From Rhodococcoides fascians NBRC 12155 = LMG 3623 (lineage in GTDB: Bacteria; Actinomycetota; Actinomycetes; Mycobacteriales; Mycobacteriaceae): a DNA stretch of 64,000 nt. Where the stretch lies: contig NZ_BCWW01000008.1 of NCBI RefSeq assembly GCF_001894785.1, positions 266,978 through 330,977 of the forward strand, read 5' to 3'. Under the pieces are notes generated by a model. That model saw nothing but the letters and a program-made list of their open reading frames with translations, was not told where the DNA came from and did not search any database. The translations under genes were made by a program, and so were the position numbers. Below, piece after piece: positions 14,378 through 23,495 of this stretch. Each line of letters opens with the position of its first letter. Position 1 is the first letter of the stretch.

Positions 14378-17119
14378 GTGAGCCCAGTAACCGACAAAAG
14401 TGCACCACCCGCAGCCCGGACCGATGCGAAGTCAGCCGAAGAGCGTCCGACGCTGCTCCTCATCGACGGTCACTCGATGGCCTTCCGTGCCTTCTTCGCG
14501 TTGCCGGCGGAAAATTTCAAGACCACGAGCGGTCAGTCCACCAATGCCGTGTACGGGTTCACCTCGATGCTGATCAACCTGTTGCGGGACGAGAAGCCGA
14601 CGCACATCGCCGCCGCCTTCGACGTGTCACGGCAAACGTTCCGGGCCGAGCGCTTCCCCGAATACAAGGCGAACCGCAGCAAGACGCCGGACGAGTTCGC
14701 GGGCCAGGTGGACATCACCAAGGATGTGCTCGGTGCCATGGGCATTCCCGTGATGGCCGAGGCAGGGTTCGAAGCCGACGACATCATCGCCACTCTGGTC
14801 ACGCAAGCCGAGGCGCTGGGCTATCGCGTCCTCGTGGTCACCGGCGATCGTGACGCACTGCAGCTGGTCACCGACAACGTCACGGTGCTCTATCCCCGCA
14901 AGGGTGTCTCGGACCTGACGCGATTCACCCCGGACGAGGTCGCCACCAAATACGGTCTGACGCCGTCGCAGTACCCGGACTTCGCAGCTCTGCGCGGAGA
15001 TCCGAGCGACAACCTTCCCGGCATTCCCGGCGTCGGGGAGAAGACGGCGACCAAGTGGATCATCGAATACGGGTCGCTCACCGCCCTCGTCGACAATGTC
15101 GACAAGGTGAAGGGCAAGGTGGGCGACGCATTGCGGGCCAACCTGTCGAGTGTGGTGCTCAACCGCGAGCTCACCGAGATGGTGCGCGACGTGCCGTTGC
15201 CCTTCACGCCCGATCAACTCGAGCTGGCCCCGTGGGATCGCGAGAAGATCCACGCCCTGTTCGACGATCTGGAGTTTCGCATCCTGCGGGATCGACTGTT
15301 CGAGACACTCGCCTCGGTCGAGCCCGAGGCAGAAGAAGGGTTCGACGTTCGGGGCGGCATCGTCGCGCCAGGGGAGTTGGCGGCGTGGCTGGACGAGCAC
15401 GCGTCCGACGGTCGGCGTAGCGGGGTATCCATCCTCGGACCGCGCAGGCCGTACGACAGCGATGCGACATCGGTGGCCATCGCGGCAGCAGACGGCGAGG
15501 GCGCCTTCGTCACCACGACGGCTCTCGACGAATCCGACGAACGCGCATTGGCCGCGTGGTTCGCCGATGCGGATCGACCCAAAGCTCTACACGAGGCGAA
15601 GTGGGCACTGCACGCGGTTCGTGGTCGGGGATGGACGCTCGGTGGGTTGACGACCGATACCGCGCTCGCGGCGTATCTCGTCCGGCCCGGTCAGCGGTCG
15701 TTCAACCTCGACGACTTGTCGCTGCGCTACCTCAAGCGCGAACTACGCGTCGAAGACGCGGGCGAGGGGCAGATGTCACTTCTCGACGCCGAGGACACCG
15801 CTGACGCGGCATTCGCCGAGGGCGAAATTCTCAAGGCGCGGGCGGTCATCGATCTCGCCGACGCTCTCGACGCGGAACTCGCAGCAATCGAGTCGACCAC
15901 TCTGCTCTCGGAGATGGAACTGCCGCTGCTGACAGTGCTTGCCGATATCGAAGCCACGGGCATCGCAGTGGACGGCGATCACCTGCGCTCGCTGCAATTG
16001 GGTTTTGCTGCGCAGGTCGACGAGGCCGCGAATTCCGCGTACGGCGTGATCGACAAGCAGATAAATCTCGGATCGCCCAAACAGCTGCAGGTGGTGCTGT
16101 TCGAGGAACTCGACATGCCCAAGACCAAGAAAACCAAGACCGGGTACACCACCGACGCCGACGCACTTCAGGGGCTGTTCGAGAAGACCGAGCATCCGTT
16201 CCTCAAATTCCTGCTCGACCACCGTGATGCCACACGAATGAAGGTGACGGTGGACGGCCTGCTCAAGTCCGTCGCCGACGACGGCCGCATTCACACCACG
16301 TTCAATCAGACCGTCGCGGCCACCGGACGACTGTCGTCGACCGAACCGAACCTGCAAAACATCCCGGTGCGGAACGAGGCGGGTCGCCACATCCGCGACG
16401 GCTTTGTGGTCGGTGCCGGCTACGACACCCTGCTCACCGCCGATTACAGCCAGATCGAGATGCGCATCATGGCGCACGTATCCGGTGACGAGGGGCTGAT
16501 CGAAGCGTTCAACACCGGTGAGGACCTGCACAGCTTCGTCGGTTCGCGCGCGTTCGGCGTACCGATCGACGAGGTCACCCCGGAACTACGCCGTCGAGTC
16601 AAGGCCATGTCGTACGGCCTCGCCTACGGACTCAGCGCGTTCGGCCTCGCCGCGCAGTTGAAGATCTCCACCGACGAAGCCAAGCAGCAGATGGAGGCGT
16701 ACTTCGCTCGCTTCGGCGGCGTGCGCGACTACCTGCGCAACGCGGTCGAGGAAGCCCGAAAGGTGGGCTACACCTCGACGCTGTACGGCCGTCGTCGTTA
16801 CCTCCCAGATCTCAACAGCGACAATCGTCAGCGTCGCGAGGTCGCCGAGCGCGCGGCACTCAACGCTCCGATTCAGGGCACTGCCGCAGACATCATCAAG
16901 GTAGCGATGATCGACGTGCACAAGTCTCTGGCGGAGTCGACCTTGAAGTCGCGCATGCTGTTGCAGGTGCACGACGAACTGGTACTCGAGGTCGTCGACT
17001 CCGAGCGCGAGGAAGTCGAGGCGTTGGTGCGTGACAAGATGTCGTCGGCCATCGAATTGTCGGTGCCCCTCGAGGTGTCGGTCGGTACCGGTCGCAGCTG
17101 GGATGCCGCAGCTCACTGA
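14378..17119 (+). CDS. polA: DNA polymerase I
   Basis: A 913-residue family A polymerase that fills repair gaps and removes RNA primers. The N-terminal 5' nuclease domain shows LLIDGHSMAFRAF, GFEADDIIATL and VVTGDRDALQLV. The middle 3'-5' exonuclease-like domain lacks the canonical DxE proofreading motif, as usual in actinobacteria. The polymerase domain carries motif A DYSQIEMRIMAH, motif B RRRVKAMSYGLAYGL and motif C QVHDELVLEV. The GTG at 14378 has no ribosome site and is probably leaderless. Divergent from livH, with a perfect terminator after the stop. Confidence 0.97.
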   Translation: MSPVTDKSAPPAARTDAKSAEERPTLLLIDGHSMAFRAFFALPAENFKTTSGQSTNAVYGFTSMLINLLRDEKPTHIAAAFDVSRQTFRAERFPEYKANRSKTPDEFAGQVDITKDVLGAMGIPVMAEAGFEADDIIATLVTQAEALGYRVLVVTGDRDALQLVTDNVTVLYPRKGVSDLTRFTPDEVATKYGLTPSQYPDFAALRGDPSDNLPGIPGVGEKTATKWIIEYGSLTALVDNVDKVKGKVGDALRANLSSVVLNRELTEMVRDVPLPFTPDQLELAPWDREKIHALFDDLEFRILRDRLFETLASVEPEAEEGFDVRGGIVAPGELAAWLDEHASDGRRSGVSILGPRRPYDSDATSVAIAAADGEGAFVTTTALDESDERALAAWFADADRPKALHEAKWALHAVRGRGWTLGGLTTDTALAAYLVRPGQRSFNLDDLSLRYLKRELRVEDAGEGQMSLLDAEDTADAAFAEGEILKARAVIDLADALDAELAAIESTTLLSEMELPLLTVLADIEATGIAVDGDHLRSLQLGFAAQVDEAANSAYGVIDKQINLGSPKQLQVVLFEELDMPKTKKTKTGYTTDADALQGLFEKTEHPFLKFLLDHRDATRMKVTVDGLLKSVADDGRIHTTFNQTVAATGRLSSTEPNLQNIPVRNEAGRHIRDGFVVGAGYDTLLTADYSQIEMRIMAHVSGDEGLIEAFNTGEDLHSFVGSRAFGVPIDEVTPELRRRVKAMSYGLAYGLSAFGLAAQLKISTDEAKQQMEAYFARFGGVRDYLRNAVEEARKVGYTSTLYGRRRYLPDLNSDNRQRREVAERAALNAPIQGTAADIIKVAMIDVHKSLAESTLKSRMLLQVHDELVLEVVDSEREEVEALVRDKMSSAIELSVPLEVSVGTGRSWDAAAH

Positions 17120-17136
17120 ATCGGGCCATGGCACAG

Positions 17137-17174
17137 CGAAGGGCCGCTCACCGGATTCGGTGAGCGGCCCTTCG
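17137..17174 (+). terminator. Bidirectional terminator between polA and thioredoxin gene
   Basis: A perfect 17-bp stem (17137-17153 with 17158-17174), 4-base loop and a TTTT run on the plus side. It sits 18 bases after the polA stop and 19 bases beyond the convergent thioredoxin stop, so it can serve both. Confidence 0.88.
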
Positions 17175-17192
17175 TTTTGTGCTGTGAGGGAA

Positions 17193-17564
17193 CTACTCCG
17201 CTGCGGGTGCCTGCTCGGCGATCTGCTGACGGACGACGTCCATGTCGAGTGCCTTGATCTGGCCGACGAGGTCTTCGAGCGCCGGAGCGGGCAATGCGCC
17301 GGGCTGGGCGTAGACCAGGATGCCCTCGCGGAAGGCCATGATCGTCGGGATCGACTGGATCTGTGCGGCAGCGGCCAAGCCCTGTTCGGCTTCGGTGTCG
17401 ACCTTGGCGTGCACGATGTCCGGGTGCGCGTCGGAAGACTTCTCGAACGTCGGCGCGAACTGGCGGCACGGACCGCACCAGGAGGCCCAGAAGTCGACCA
17501 ATACCACGTCGTTGCTGGTGACGATCTCGTCGAAATTCTGCTGAGTCAAAGTCTGAGTGGCCAC
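17193..17564 (-). CDS. Thioredoxin
   Basis: A 123-residue thioredoxin-fold protein with the active-site WCGPC (Cys30/Cys33) in DFWASWCGPC and the cis-proline region SIPTIMAF. It is a cytoplasmic disulfide reductase or redox partner. The last 15 residues extend slightly beyond a minimal thioredoxin. It is convergent with polA and shares its terminator. The exact paralogue (TrxA/TrxC type) cannot be assigned. Confidence 0.9.
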   Translation of the reverse strand: MATQTLTQQNFDEIVTSNDVVLVDFWASWCGPCRQFAPTFEKSSDAHPDIVHAKVDTEAEQGLAAAAQIQSIPTIMAFREGILVYAQPGALPAPALEDLVGQIKALDMDVVRQQIAEQAPAAE

Positions 17565-17652
17565 GCGTACCCTTTCGATTGATTGCGCTTCTTGTTCGTC
17601 TCAACGCAGAGGTTCTCCGGAATCTTCCCGGACCACTCCTCTCCGTGGTCCG

Positions 17653-18651
17653 TCACACGGGTTGCGGCGCGGCCCGGAATGTTCGGCGGTACGAGTTGGG
17701 CGTCGTGCAGCGAAGTCTGACGAAATGCTGGCGCAGGGCTGCGGCATTGCCGAAACCGACGACTTCGGCGATCGAATCCATCGGCAGGTCGGAGTTCTCG
17801 AGGAGCTGCTGCGCAGCCAGTACGCGTTGGTCGTTGAGCCACCGCGCGGGCGTCGTGCCGGTCTCGGCGGCGAACTTGCGGGCGAATGTACGAGCCGACA
17901 TGTTCACCCGCGCAGCCAGTCGGCCGATCGTGAGTTCCGAATCGAGGTTCTCGGTCATCCAATCGAGCAACGGTGCCAACGTTTCGGTTCGGATCGCCGG
18001 TAGTGGACTGGTGACGAACTGCGCCTGGCCTCCGTCACGGTGTGGCGGAACGACCATTCTGCGCGCGATTCCGTTGGCCACGACACTGCCTTGGTATTTG
18101 CGGACGATGTGCAGGCACAGGTCGATACCGGCCGCGGTGCCCGCGCTGGTCAGTACATTCCCGTCGTCCACGTAGAGAACGTTCGGATCGACCTGCGCCA
18201 ACGGGTATTTCGCGGCCAGGGAGGCCGAGTGTCGCCAGTGGGTCGTACACCGCCTGCCGTCGAGCAGGCCCGCCGCGCCGAGTACGAACGCGCCGTTGCA
18301 CAGGCTGGCGACCAGCGCGCCTCGGTCCACCGCCGCACGGAGTTTGTCGAGTAGTGGCTCGATCGAGGGGCTGTACTCACTGCCGCACACGTAGCTTCCG
18401 TCGTCGGCCGATTCGGTGCCGCCGGCCGGAACGATGATCAGATCGGCGCTGTCGAGCCGGTCGAGATCGTGGGGCACATCGATCGTGTAACCCACCCGGG
18501 TGCGAATCGTGTCGGGGACCCCGGCGATCAACGAGAAGTCGTAGGTGGGCAGTCCCTCGTCGGAGCGGTCGAATCCGAACACCTCGCAGGCCACGCCGAG
18601 CTCGAACTGCTCGGTCAACGGCAGCAGTACTGCGACCACCTTCTTCAGCAT
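17653..18651 (-). CDS. GlxA-family transcriptional regulator (DJ-1/PfpI domain plus AraC helix-turn-helix)
   Basis: A 332-residue regulator. Residues 1-190 form a class-I glutamine-amidotransferase-like (DJ-1/PfpI) domain with the nucleophile-elbow sequence VASLCNGAFVLGAAGL, likely a ligand sensor. Residues about 215-325 are an AraC DNA-binding region with two helix-turn-helices (TIGRLAARVNMSARTFARKF and DSIAEVVGFGNAAALRQHF). Family members regulate amine, betaine or stress genes; the target here is unknown. A separate AraC end lies at the left edge of the window but is unrelated in layout. Confidence 0.9.
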   Translation of the reverse strand: MLKKVVAVLLPLTEQFELGVACEVFGFDRSDEGLPTYDFSLIAGVPDTIRTRVGYTIDVPHDLDRLDSADLIIVPAGGTESADDGSYVCGSEYSPSIEPLLDKLRAAVDRGALVASLCNGAFVLGAAGLLDGRRCTTHWRHSASLAAKYPLAQVDPNVLYVDDGNVLTSAGTAAGIDLCLHIVRKYQGSVVANGIARRMVVPPHRDGGQAQFVTSPLPAIRTETLAPLLDWMTENLDSELTIGRLAARVNMSARTFARKFAAETGTTPARWLNDQRVLAAQQLLENSDLPMDSIAEVVGFGNAAALRQHFVRLRCTTPNSYRRTFRAAPQPV

Positions 18652-18732
18652 GACAGCAGTATGGCAGAAAATCGACGATACATGTCGTTACTGCCACTCG
18701 TGTTGAGTCGGCGCAGGTAGGACGCTGGTGGC

Positions 18733-18849
18733 ATGACAATTGTACTGGTGGTTGTGTTGATGTTTCTCGCCCTCGATGCGTGGGTCGCTGTCGGCCGCAC
18801 GCCGGATACACATGCGGAGGTGACCCAGTTCGGAGACTTCCGGTTCTGA
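18733..18849 (+). CDS. Small single-span membrane protein (38 residues)
   Basis: An ATG at 18733 opens a 38-codon frame: residues 2-18 are a strong hydrophobic helix (TIVLVVVLMFLALDAWV), followed by a polar tail ending FGDFRF. It fills the gap between the divergent regulator and the convergent 2H phosphoesterase and ends 12 bases before the latter's stop. No strong ribosome site is seen. Support is the hydrophobic-then-polar pattern and good spacing; the function is unknown. Confidence 0.45.
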   Translation: MTIVLVVVLMFLALDAWVAVGRTPDTHAEVTQFGDFRF

Positions 18850-18861
18850 CAGGCCCGGCGG

Positions 18862-19368
18862 TCAGCCGATGCGCCATTCGCACTTGTTGTCGCCGTCCCA
18901 CCGACGCAAGGCAACGGCAGAGCCGATCAGGTCGTCCAGGTGCGGGCACAGCAGGCGCGTCGCCGCACCGGCTTCGTCGGGTGTCAACCGCCGGGCCAGC
19001 GTCACGTGCGGCGTCCAGTGCCCGATGGCGACGTTGTCGAACGAGCCCGGGCCCACGGCGGCATGCATCCGGGCATGCAGGTCGAGCAGCTCGACGCTCG
19101 GCACGACCAGACGGGCCAGGGTGGCGGTCCGGCCACCGAATACGACGAGGCCGCCGAGACGAACATCGAACGGGTCGAAACGCACGGCCGTACCGGAATC
19201 GACGGACGCGGGCATTGACGACGCCACCGAGACGGTGATGTGCGGTCGATTCGACTCGCCCCGATGACGGTTCTGGCTCGGCAGGCCGGCATCGGAGAGT
19301 GCCGCCCACTCGCGGCGAACCGCAGTATCGAGCCCCGAGTCGAGGAGGAGTTCGGCGGACTGCACCAT
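18862..19368 (-). CDS. 2'-5' RNA ligase / 2H phosphoesterase family protein
   Basis: A 168-residue protein with the two family H-x-T motifs: PHITVSV in the first half and PHVTLARRL in the second, the catalytic pair of 2H phosphoesterases. Members act on 2',3'-cyclic or 2'-5' linked RNA ends or related nucleotides; the specific substrate is unknown. Its ATG is only 6 bases from the start of the divergent dehydrogenase gene, so the two promoters must overlap the coding starts. Confidence 0.85.
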   Translation of the reverse strand: MVQSAELLLDSGLDTAVRREWAALSDAGLPSQNRHRGESNRPHITVSVASSMPASVDSGTAVRFDPFDVRLGGLVVFGGRTATLARLVVPSVELLDLHARMHAAVGPGSFDNVAIGHWTPHVTLARRLTPDEAGAATRLLCPHLDDLIGSAVALRRWDGDNKCEWRIG

Positions 19369-19374
19369 GTAGTC

Positions 19375-20475
19375 ATGATGGCGCAGACGGACGGACGAGA
19401 TGCACCGACTTTACGAATTGGGGCCATGACCGGCGACGGCATCGGTCACGAGATCGTCCCTGCGACGATCCGGGTGGTGGACGCAGCTCTGGCCGCAGTG
19501 CACGGTCCCGTCGTCGACTGGCAGCACTTGCCGCTGGGGTTGGGTGCTCTCGACGAGCACGGAACGCCGATGCCCGAGCACACGTTGAACGAGCTCGGCA
19601 GGCTCGAGGCGTGGATTCTCGGGCCTCACGACAGCGCGTCGTACCCCGAGCCGTTCCGATCTCAGCTGACTCCTGGCGGACGAATTCGCAAGCATTTCGA
19701 TCTGTTCGCCAACATCCGTCCGGCCAAGGCACTTCCTGGAGTGCGCGCGATGTCGCCGCAGATGGACCTGGTGGTGGTGCGGGAGAACACCGAGGGCTTC
19801 TACGCCGACCGCAACATGTTCGTCGGCAGTGGCGAGTTCATGCCCACGCCCGATGTAGCGCTCGCGGTGGGAGTGTTCACCCGTTCGGCGTGCGAACGCA
19901 TCGCTCGTGAGGCCTTCTCGCTCGCAGACCGGCGGCGGAAGAAAGTGACGATCGTGCACAAGACCAACGTGCTGTCGTTGACGACGGGGTTGTTTCGCGA
20001 TGCCTGCCGGTCCGTCGGCGAGGAGTTTTCGCAGGTAGACGTCACCGAAGAGCACGTGGACGCCCTCGCGGCGCATCTGGTTCGACGCGGTGAGGACTAC
20101 GACGTCATCGTGGCCGAGAACATGTTCGGGGACATCCTCTCCGACCTGACCGGAGAGCTGTCCGGGTCACTCGGCACGGCACCGTCGATCAACTCTTCGC
20201 GTACCCAGGCCATGGCGCAGGCCTCCCATGGATCCGCCCCGGATATCGCAGGCAGGAATAGCGCCAACCCGACGGCACTGTTCCTGTCGGCCGCGATGCT
20301 GCTCGAGTGGCTCGCCGATCGGCACGGGGACGAACGGCTCGCCGCCGCAGCCGGCCGGATTCGGCACGCCGTGGACGACACCGTCGAATCCGGGGTCGCG
20401 ACAGCAGACCTCGGCGGGCAGGCGTCTACCAGCGCCTTCACCGAGACCGTCGAAGCCAGGGTGCACCGGCGCTGA
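19375..20475 (+). CDS. Isocitrate/isopropylmalate dehydrogenase family protein
   Basis: A 366-residue beta-decarboxylating dehydrogenase. The family pattern is clear: MTGDGIGHEIVP near the N-terminus, substrate-binding RENTEGFYADRN, TIVHKTNVL and the metal-binding AENMFGDILSDL, with NSANPTALFLSAAMLLEW near the end. The motif set fits 3-isopropylmalate or tartrate/malate-type enzymes, but there is no leu gene nearby and leuB is not assured. Two ATGs in tandem (19375, 19378) are both plausible starts. A GGAGGAG lies about 30 bases upstream, too far for either. Confidence 0.85.
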   Translation: MMAQTDGRDAPTLRIGAMTGDGIGHEIVPATIRVVDAALAAVHGPVVDWQHLPLGLGALDEHGTPMPEHTLNELGRLEAWILGPHDSASYPEPFRSQLTPGGRIRKHFDLFANIRPAKALPGVRAMSPQMDLVVVRENTEGFYADRNMFVGSGEFMPTPDVALAVGVFTRSACERIAREAFSLADRRRKKVTIVHKTNVLSLTTGLFRDACRSVGEEFSQVDVTEEHVDALAAHLVRRGEDYDVIVAENMFGDILSDLTGELSGSLGTAPSINSSRTQAMAQASHGSAPDIAGRNSANPTALFLSAAMLLEWLADRHGDERLAAAAGRIRHAVDDTVESGVATADLGGQASTSAFTETVEARVHRR

Positions 20476-20487
20476 TCGACTACGGAC

Positions 20488-21315
20488 TCACCGCGGTTTT
20501 CGACTACTGAATATCGCGGTGCCGGGAAACAGCTGGCCGCGCAGTGGGCTCCACTGACCCCACTCGCGGTCGAGCCACTCCGGCCAATCCGGCTCGACGA
20601 TGTCGCGAACCTCGAGACCTGCGGCGACCAGCTCGCGCACGCGGTCACCGATCGTGCGGTGATGCTCGACGTAGTTGGGGGTCCCGTCGGCGTCGTATTC
20701 GACGTACGGGGTTCGATCGAAGTACGGAATCGTCGCGGTCAGGCCGCCCACCCCGGGATCGTCGGGGAACACCCAGCGCATCGGATGGTTGACCGCGAAC
20801 ACCCAGATGCCGCCCGGCCGCAGTACCCGCGCCACTTCCTTCATCACGTTGGCGGAGTCCGCGACGAACGGAACCGCACCGAAGGCCGAGCACACGATGT
20901 CGAACCGCTCGTCGGCGAACGGTAGGGACTCGGCACTGGCCTGCACCAGCGGAACCGTCGACCCGCCCGCGGTCATCGCGTCGACGCCGCGCTGCAACAT
21001 GCCCATCGAGATGTCGAGGCCGATGGCGCGCGCCCCCTGAGTCCCGAGCCAGCGGGCGCAGGGTGCGCTGCCGCAGCCCACTTCGAGAATGTCCTTGCCC
21101 GCGACGTCACCCAGCAGATGCACGTCGCCCTCGTGCAGTCCCTCCGGGCACCAGACGAACTCTCCGGATTCGGTCGACGCGCCCAGAAATGCGCCGTGCG
21201 TACGGTGATAGTTGTCGGCATCCGAATCCCACCAGGTTCGACTCGCGCGGTCGCTCGCGACCGAATCGATTCGGCCGCGGCCGGGGGTGGACAGCGGTGC
21301 GGAAGGATCGGTCAC
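20488..21315 (-). CDS. SAM-dependent methyltransferase
   Basis: A 275-residue class I methyltransferase. The SAM-binding motif I is ILEVGCGSAPCARWL, followed by motif II/III equivalents (AIGLDISMGMLQRG; FDIVCSAFGAVPFV) and VLRPGGIWVFAVNHPMRWVFPDD, typical of UbiE/Methyltransf_11-type enzymes. The substrate is unknown. The start is a GTG at 21315. It is convergent with the dehydrogenase and divergent from rpsA. Confidence 0.87.
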   Translation of the reverse strand: MTDPSAPLSTPGRGRIDSVASDRASRTWWDSDADNYHRTHGAFLGASTESGEFVWCPEGLHEGDVHLLGDVAGKDILEVGCGSAPCARWLGTQGARAIGLDISMGMLQRGVDAMTAGGSTVPLVQASAESLPFADERFDIVCSAFGAVPFVADSANVMKEVARVLRPGGIWVFAVNHPMRWVFPDDPGVGGLTATIPYFDRTPYVEYDADGTPNYVEHHRTIGDRVRELVAAGLEVRDIVEPDWPEWLDREWGQWSPLRGQLFPGTAIFSSRKPR

Positions 21316-21529
21316 ACGCCGACTCTAACCGGGTTTGTGCTGGTACTGCGGCATCGCGTACCCTGTTCAACGCGAGTGTGTTCATGCTGCGCCCAGGTCG
21401 GGTTCGCCCGGCGTCGACGCGTGCGGAGCCGGCAACGGATCCGCGGAAGAAGCTCGTGCTGCACACGTTTCACAAGTCCGACCGAACATCCATCAACCGA
21501 TACCCAACCCGTCCGGAGCAACTCAACAC

Positions 21530-23008
21530 ATGCCCTCAACCACAACCTCACCGCAGGTAGCCGTCAACGATATCGGCTCCGCAGAGGATTTTCTCGCCGC
21601 CATCGACGCCACGATCAAGTACTTCAACGATGGTGACATCGTCGAGGGCACCATCGTCAAGGTCGATCGTGACGAGGTTCTACTCGACATCGGTTACAAG
21701 ACCGAAGGCGTCATCCCTTCCCGCGAGCTCTCCATCAAGCACGATGTCGACCCCAACGAGGTCGTCTCCGTGGGAGATGAGATCGAAGCACTCGTCCTCA
21801 CCAAGGAGGACAAGGAAGGCCGTCTGATCCTGTCCAAGAAGCGAGCTCAATACGAGCGCGCTTGGGGCACGATCGAGGAGCTCAAGGAGAAGGACGAGGC
21901 CGTCAAGGGCACCGTCATCGAGGTCGTCAAGGGTGGACTCATCCTCGACATCGGTCTCCGTGGCTTCCTCCCCGCCTCGCTCGTCGAGATGCGTCGCGTC
22001 CGCGACCTCCAGCCGTACGTCGGCAAGGAGATCGAGGCCAAGATCATCGAGCTCGACAAGAACCGCAACAACGTGGTCCTGTCGCGTCGCGCATGGCTCG
22101 AGCAGACCCAGTCCGAGGTCCGCAGCGAGTTCCTGCACCAGCTGCAGAAGGGCCAGGTCCGCAAGGGCGTCGTGTCCTCCATCGTCAACTTCGGTGCCTT
22201 CGTGGACCTGGGTGGCGTCGACGGCCTGGTGCACGTCTCCGAGCTGTCCTGGAAGCACATCGATCACCCGTCCGAGGTTGTCGAGGTCGGCACCGAGGTC
22301 ACCGTCGAGGTTCTCGACGTCGACCTGGACCGCGAGCGTGTGTCGCTGTCGCTCAAGGCAACGCAGGAAGATCCGTGGCGCCAGTTCGCTCGCACCCACG
22401 CGATCGGCCAGATCGTGCCCGGCAAGGTCACCAAGCTCGTTCCGTTCGGTGCGTTCGTTCGCGTCGAAGAGGGCATCGAGGGCCTCGTGCACATCTCCGA
22501 GCTGGCCGAGCGCCACGTGGAGGTTCCGGACCAGGTCGTGGGTGTCGGCGACGACGCACTCGTCAAGGTCATCGACATCGATCTCGAGCGTCGCCGGATT
22601 TCGTTGAGCCTCAAGCAGGCCAACGAGGACTACGCAGAAGAGTTCGATCCGTCCAAGTACGGCATGGCCGACTCGTACGACGAGGGTGGCAACTACATCT
22701 TCCCCGAGGGCTTCGACTCCGAGACCAACGAATGGCTCGAAGGTTACGAGAAGCAGCGTGAAGAGTGGGAAGGTCGCTACGCCGAGGCCGAGCGTCGCCA
22801 CAAGATGCACACCGCTCAGATGGAGAAGACGGCCAAGGACGAAGCTGCCGAAGCCGCCAACACCAACTACTCCTCCGAGTCGGGTCAGGCTCCCGCCGAT
22901 GCAGAAGGCGATGCTCCCGCAGCGTCGGCTCCCGCCTCGACCGGTGGATCGCTGGCCAGCGATGCGCAGCTCGCTGCACTTCGCGAGAAGCTGTCGGGCA
23001 ACGCCTGA
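21530..23008 (+). CDS. rpsA: 30S ribosomal protein S1
   Basis: A 492-residue protein with four S1 RNA-binding repeats starting near EGTIVKVDRDEVLLDIG, KGTVIEVVKGGLILDIG, KGVVSSIVNFGAFVDLG and PGKVTKLVPFGAFVRVE, as expected for actinobacterial S1 (shorter than the six-domain E. coli form). The C-terminal region after about residue 370 is acidic and Ala/Ser-rich. S1 recruits mRNA to the ribosome. The ATG at 21530 is chosen for homology (MPSTTTSPQVAVND) with GGAG upstream; the frame is open further upstream without coding character. Confidence 0.95.
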   Translation: MPSTTTSPQVAVNDIGSAEDFLAAIDATIKYFNDGDIVEGTIVKVDRDEVLLDIGYKTEGVIPSRELSIKHDVDPNEVVSVGDEIEALVLTKEDKEGRLILSKKRAQYERAWGTIEELKEKDEAVKGTVIEVVKGGLILDIGLRGFLPASLVEMRRVRDLQPYVGKEIEAKIIELDKNRNNVVLSRRAWLEQTQSEVRSEFLHQLQKGQVRKGVVSSIVNFGAFVDLGGVDGLVHVSELSWKHIDHPSEVVEVGTEVTVEVLDVDLDRERVSLSLKATQEDPWRQFARTHAIGQIVPGKVTKLVPFGAFVRVEEGIEGLVHISELAERHVEVPDQVVGVGDDALVKVIDIDLERRRISLSLKQANEDYAEEFDPSKYGMADSYDEGGNYIFPEGFDSETNEWLEGYEKQREEWEGRYAEAERRHKMHTAQMEKTAKDEAAEAANTNYSSESGQAPADAEGDAPAASAPASTGGSLASDAQLAALREKLSGNA

Positions 23009-23041
23009 TAGAAGTAGTCCACCCGTGAGGGTGTGACCTCG

Positions 23042-23070
23042 GCCCCGGTTCTCCCTGTGAGAACCGGGGC
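23042..23070 (+). terminator. rpsA terminator
   Basis: A perfect 12-bp GC-rich stem (23042-23053 with 23059-23070), 5-base loop and TTT, 33 bases after the rpsA stop. Confidence 0.85.
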
Positions 23071-23109
23071 TTTCTCGTTCGAATACGCAGGTGCAACGGG
23101 AACGACAAT

Positions 23110-23135
23110 GGACCCGGTTCTGGTGAACCGGGTCC
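23110..23135 (-). terminator. Terminator of the small gene at 23157-23366
   Basis: A perfect 11-bp stem (23110-23120 with 23125-23135) and 4-base loop, 21 bases beyond the minus-strand stop at 23157. It can also back up rpsA termination. Confidence 0.65.
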
Positions 23136-23156
23136 AAGGTTGAGAGGGAGTGCGAA

Positions 23157-23366
23157 CTACGCGGCGGTGGCTGGACTCCACTGGCCGACGCTCGCCGTGC
23201 GCTTACGCATCGTGGCGAAGCTGTGGCGGGCAGGGGTCAGGAGGTTGGTGAACCAGTTACGCCGGTGGTCGGCCAGCGCCGAGGCAACTTCTGGAATGAG
23301 AATGCAATGAACGCCTGCATCCATGCCGAGGCGGTGCCGACCCGGTTGGATCTGATTGCTTTGCAT
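23157..23366 (-). CDS. Small hypothetical protein (69 residues)
   Basis: A 69-residue basic protein (HRRNWFTNLLTPARHSF; MRKRTASVGQWSPATAA). The ATG at 23366 has a good AAGGA ribosome site and a terminator follows the stop, so a real gene is likely even though no family is recognised. No membrane helix or metal motif. It is divergent from coaE, with 129 bases between the starts, and convergent with rpsA. Confidence 0.55.
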   Translation of the reverse strand: MQSNQIQPGRHRLGMDAGVHCILIPEVASALADHRRNWFTNLLTPARHSFATMRKRTASVGQWSPATAA

Positions 23367-23495
23367 GGGTGTCCTTTTCGCTGGCGGTGGGTCGGCACAT
23401 CGAGGTCGCGCTCGTCGAAGATAACCGACAGGCTTGCAAAACCGGTGCATTTGGGGCTGGTGGGCTTCGGCGTGTTCGAGTGTCAGACTGGACGC

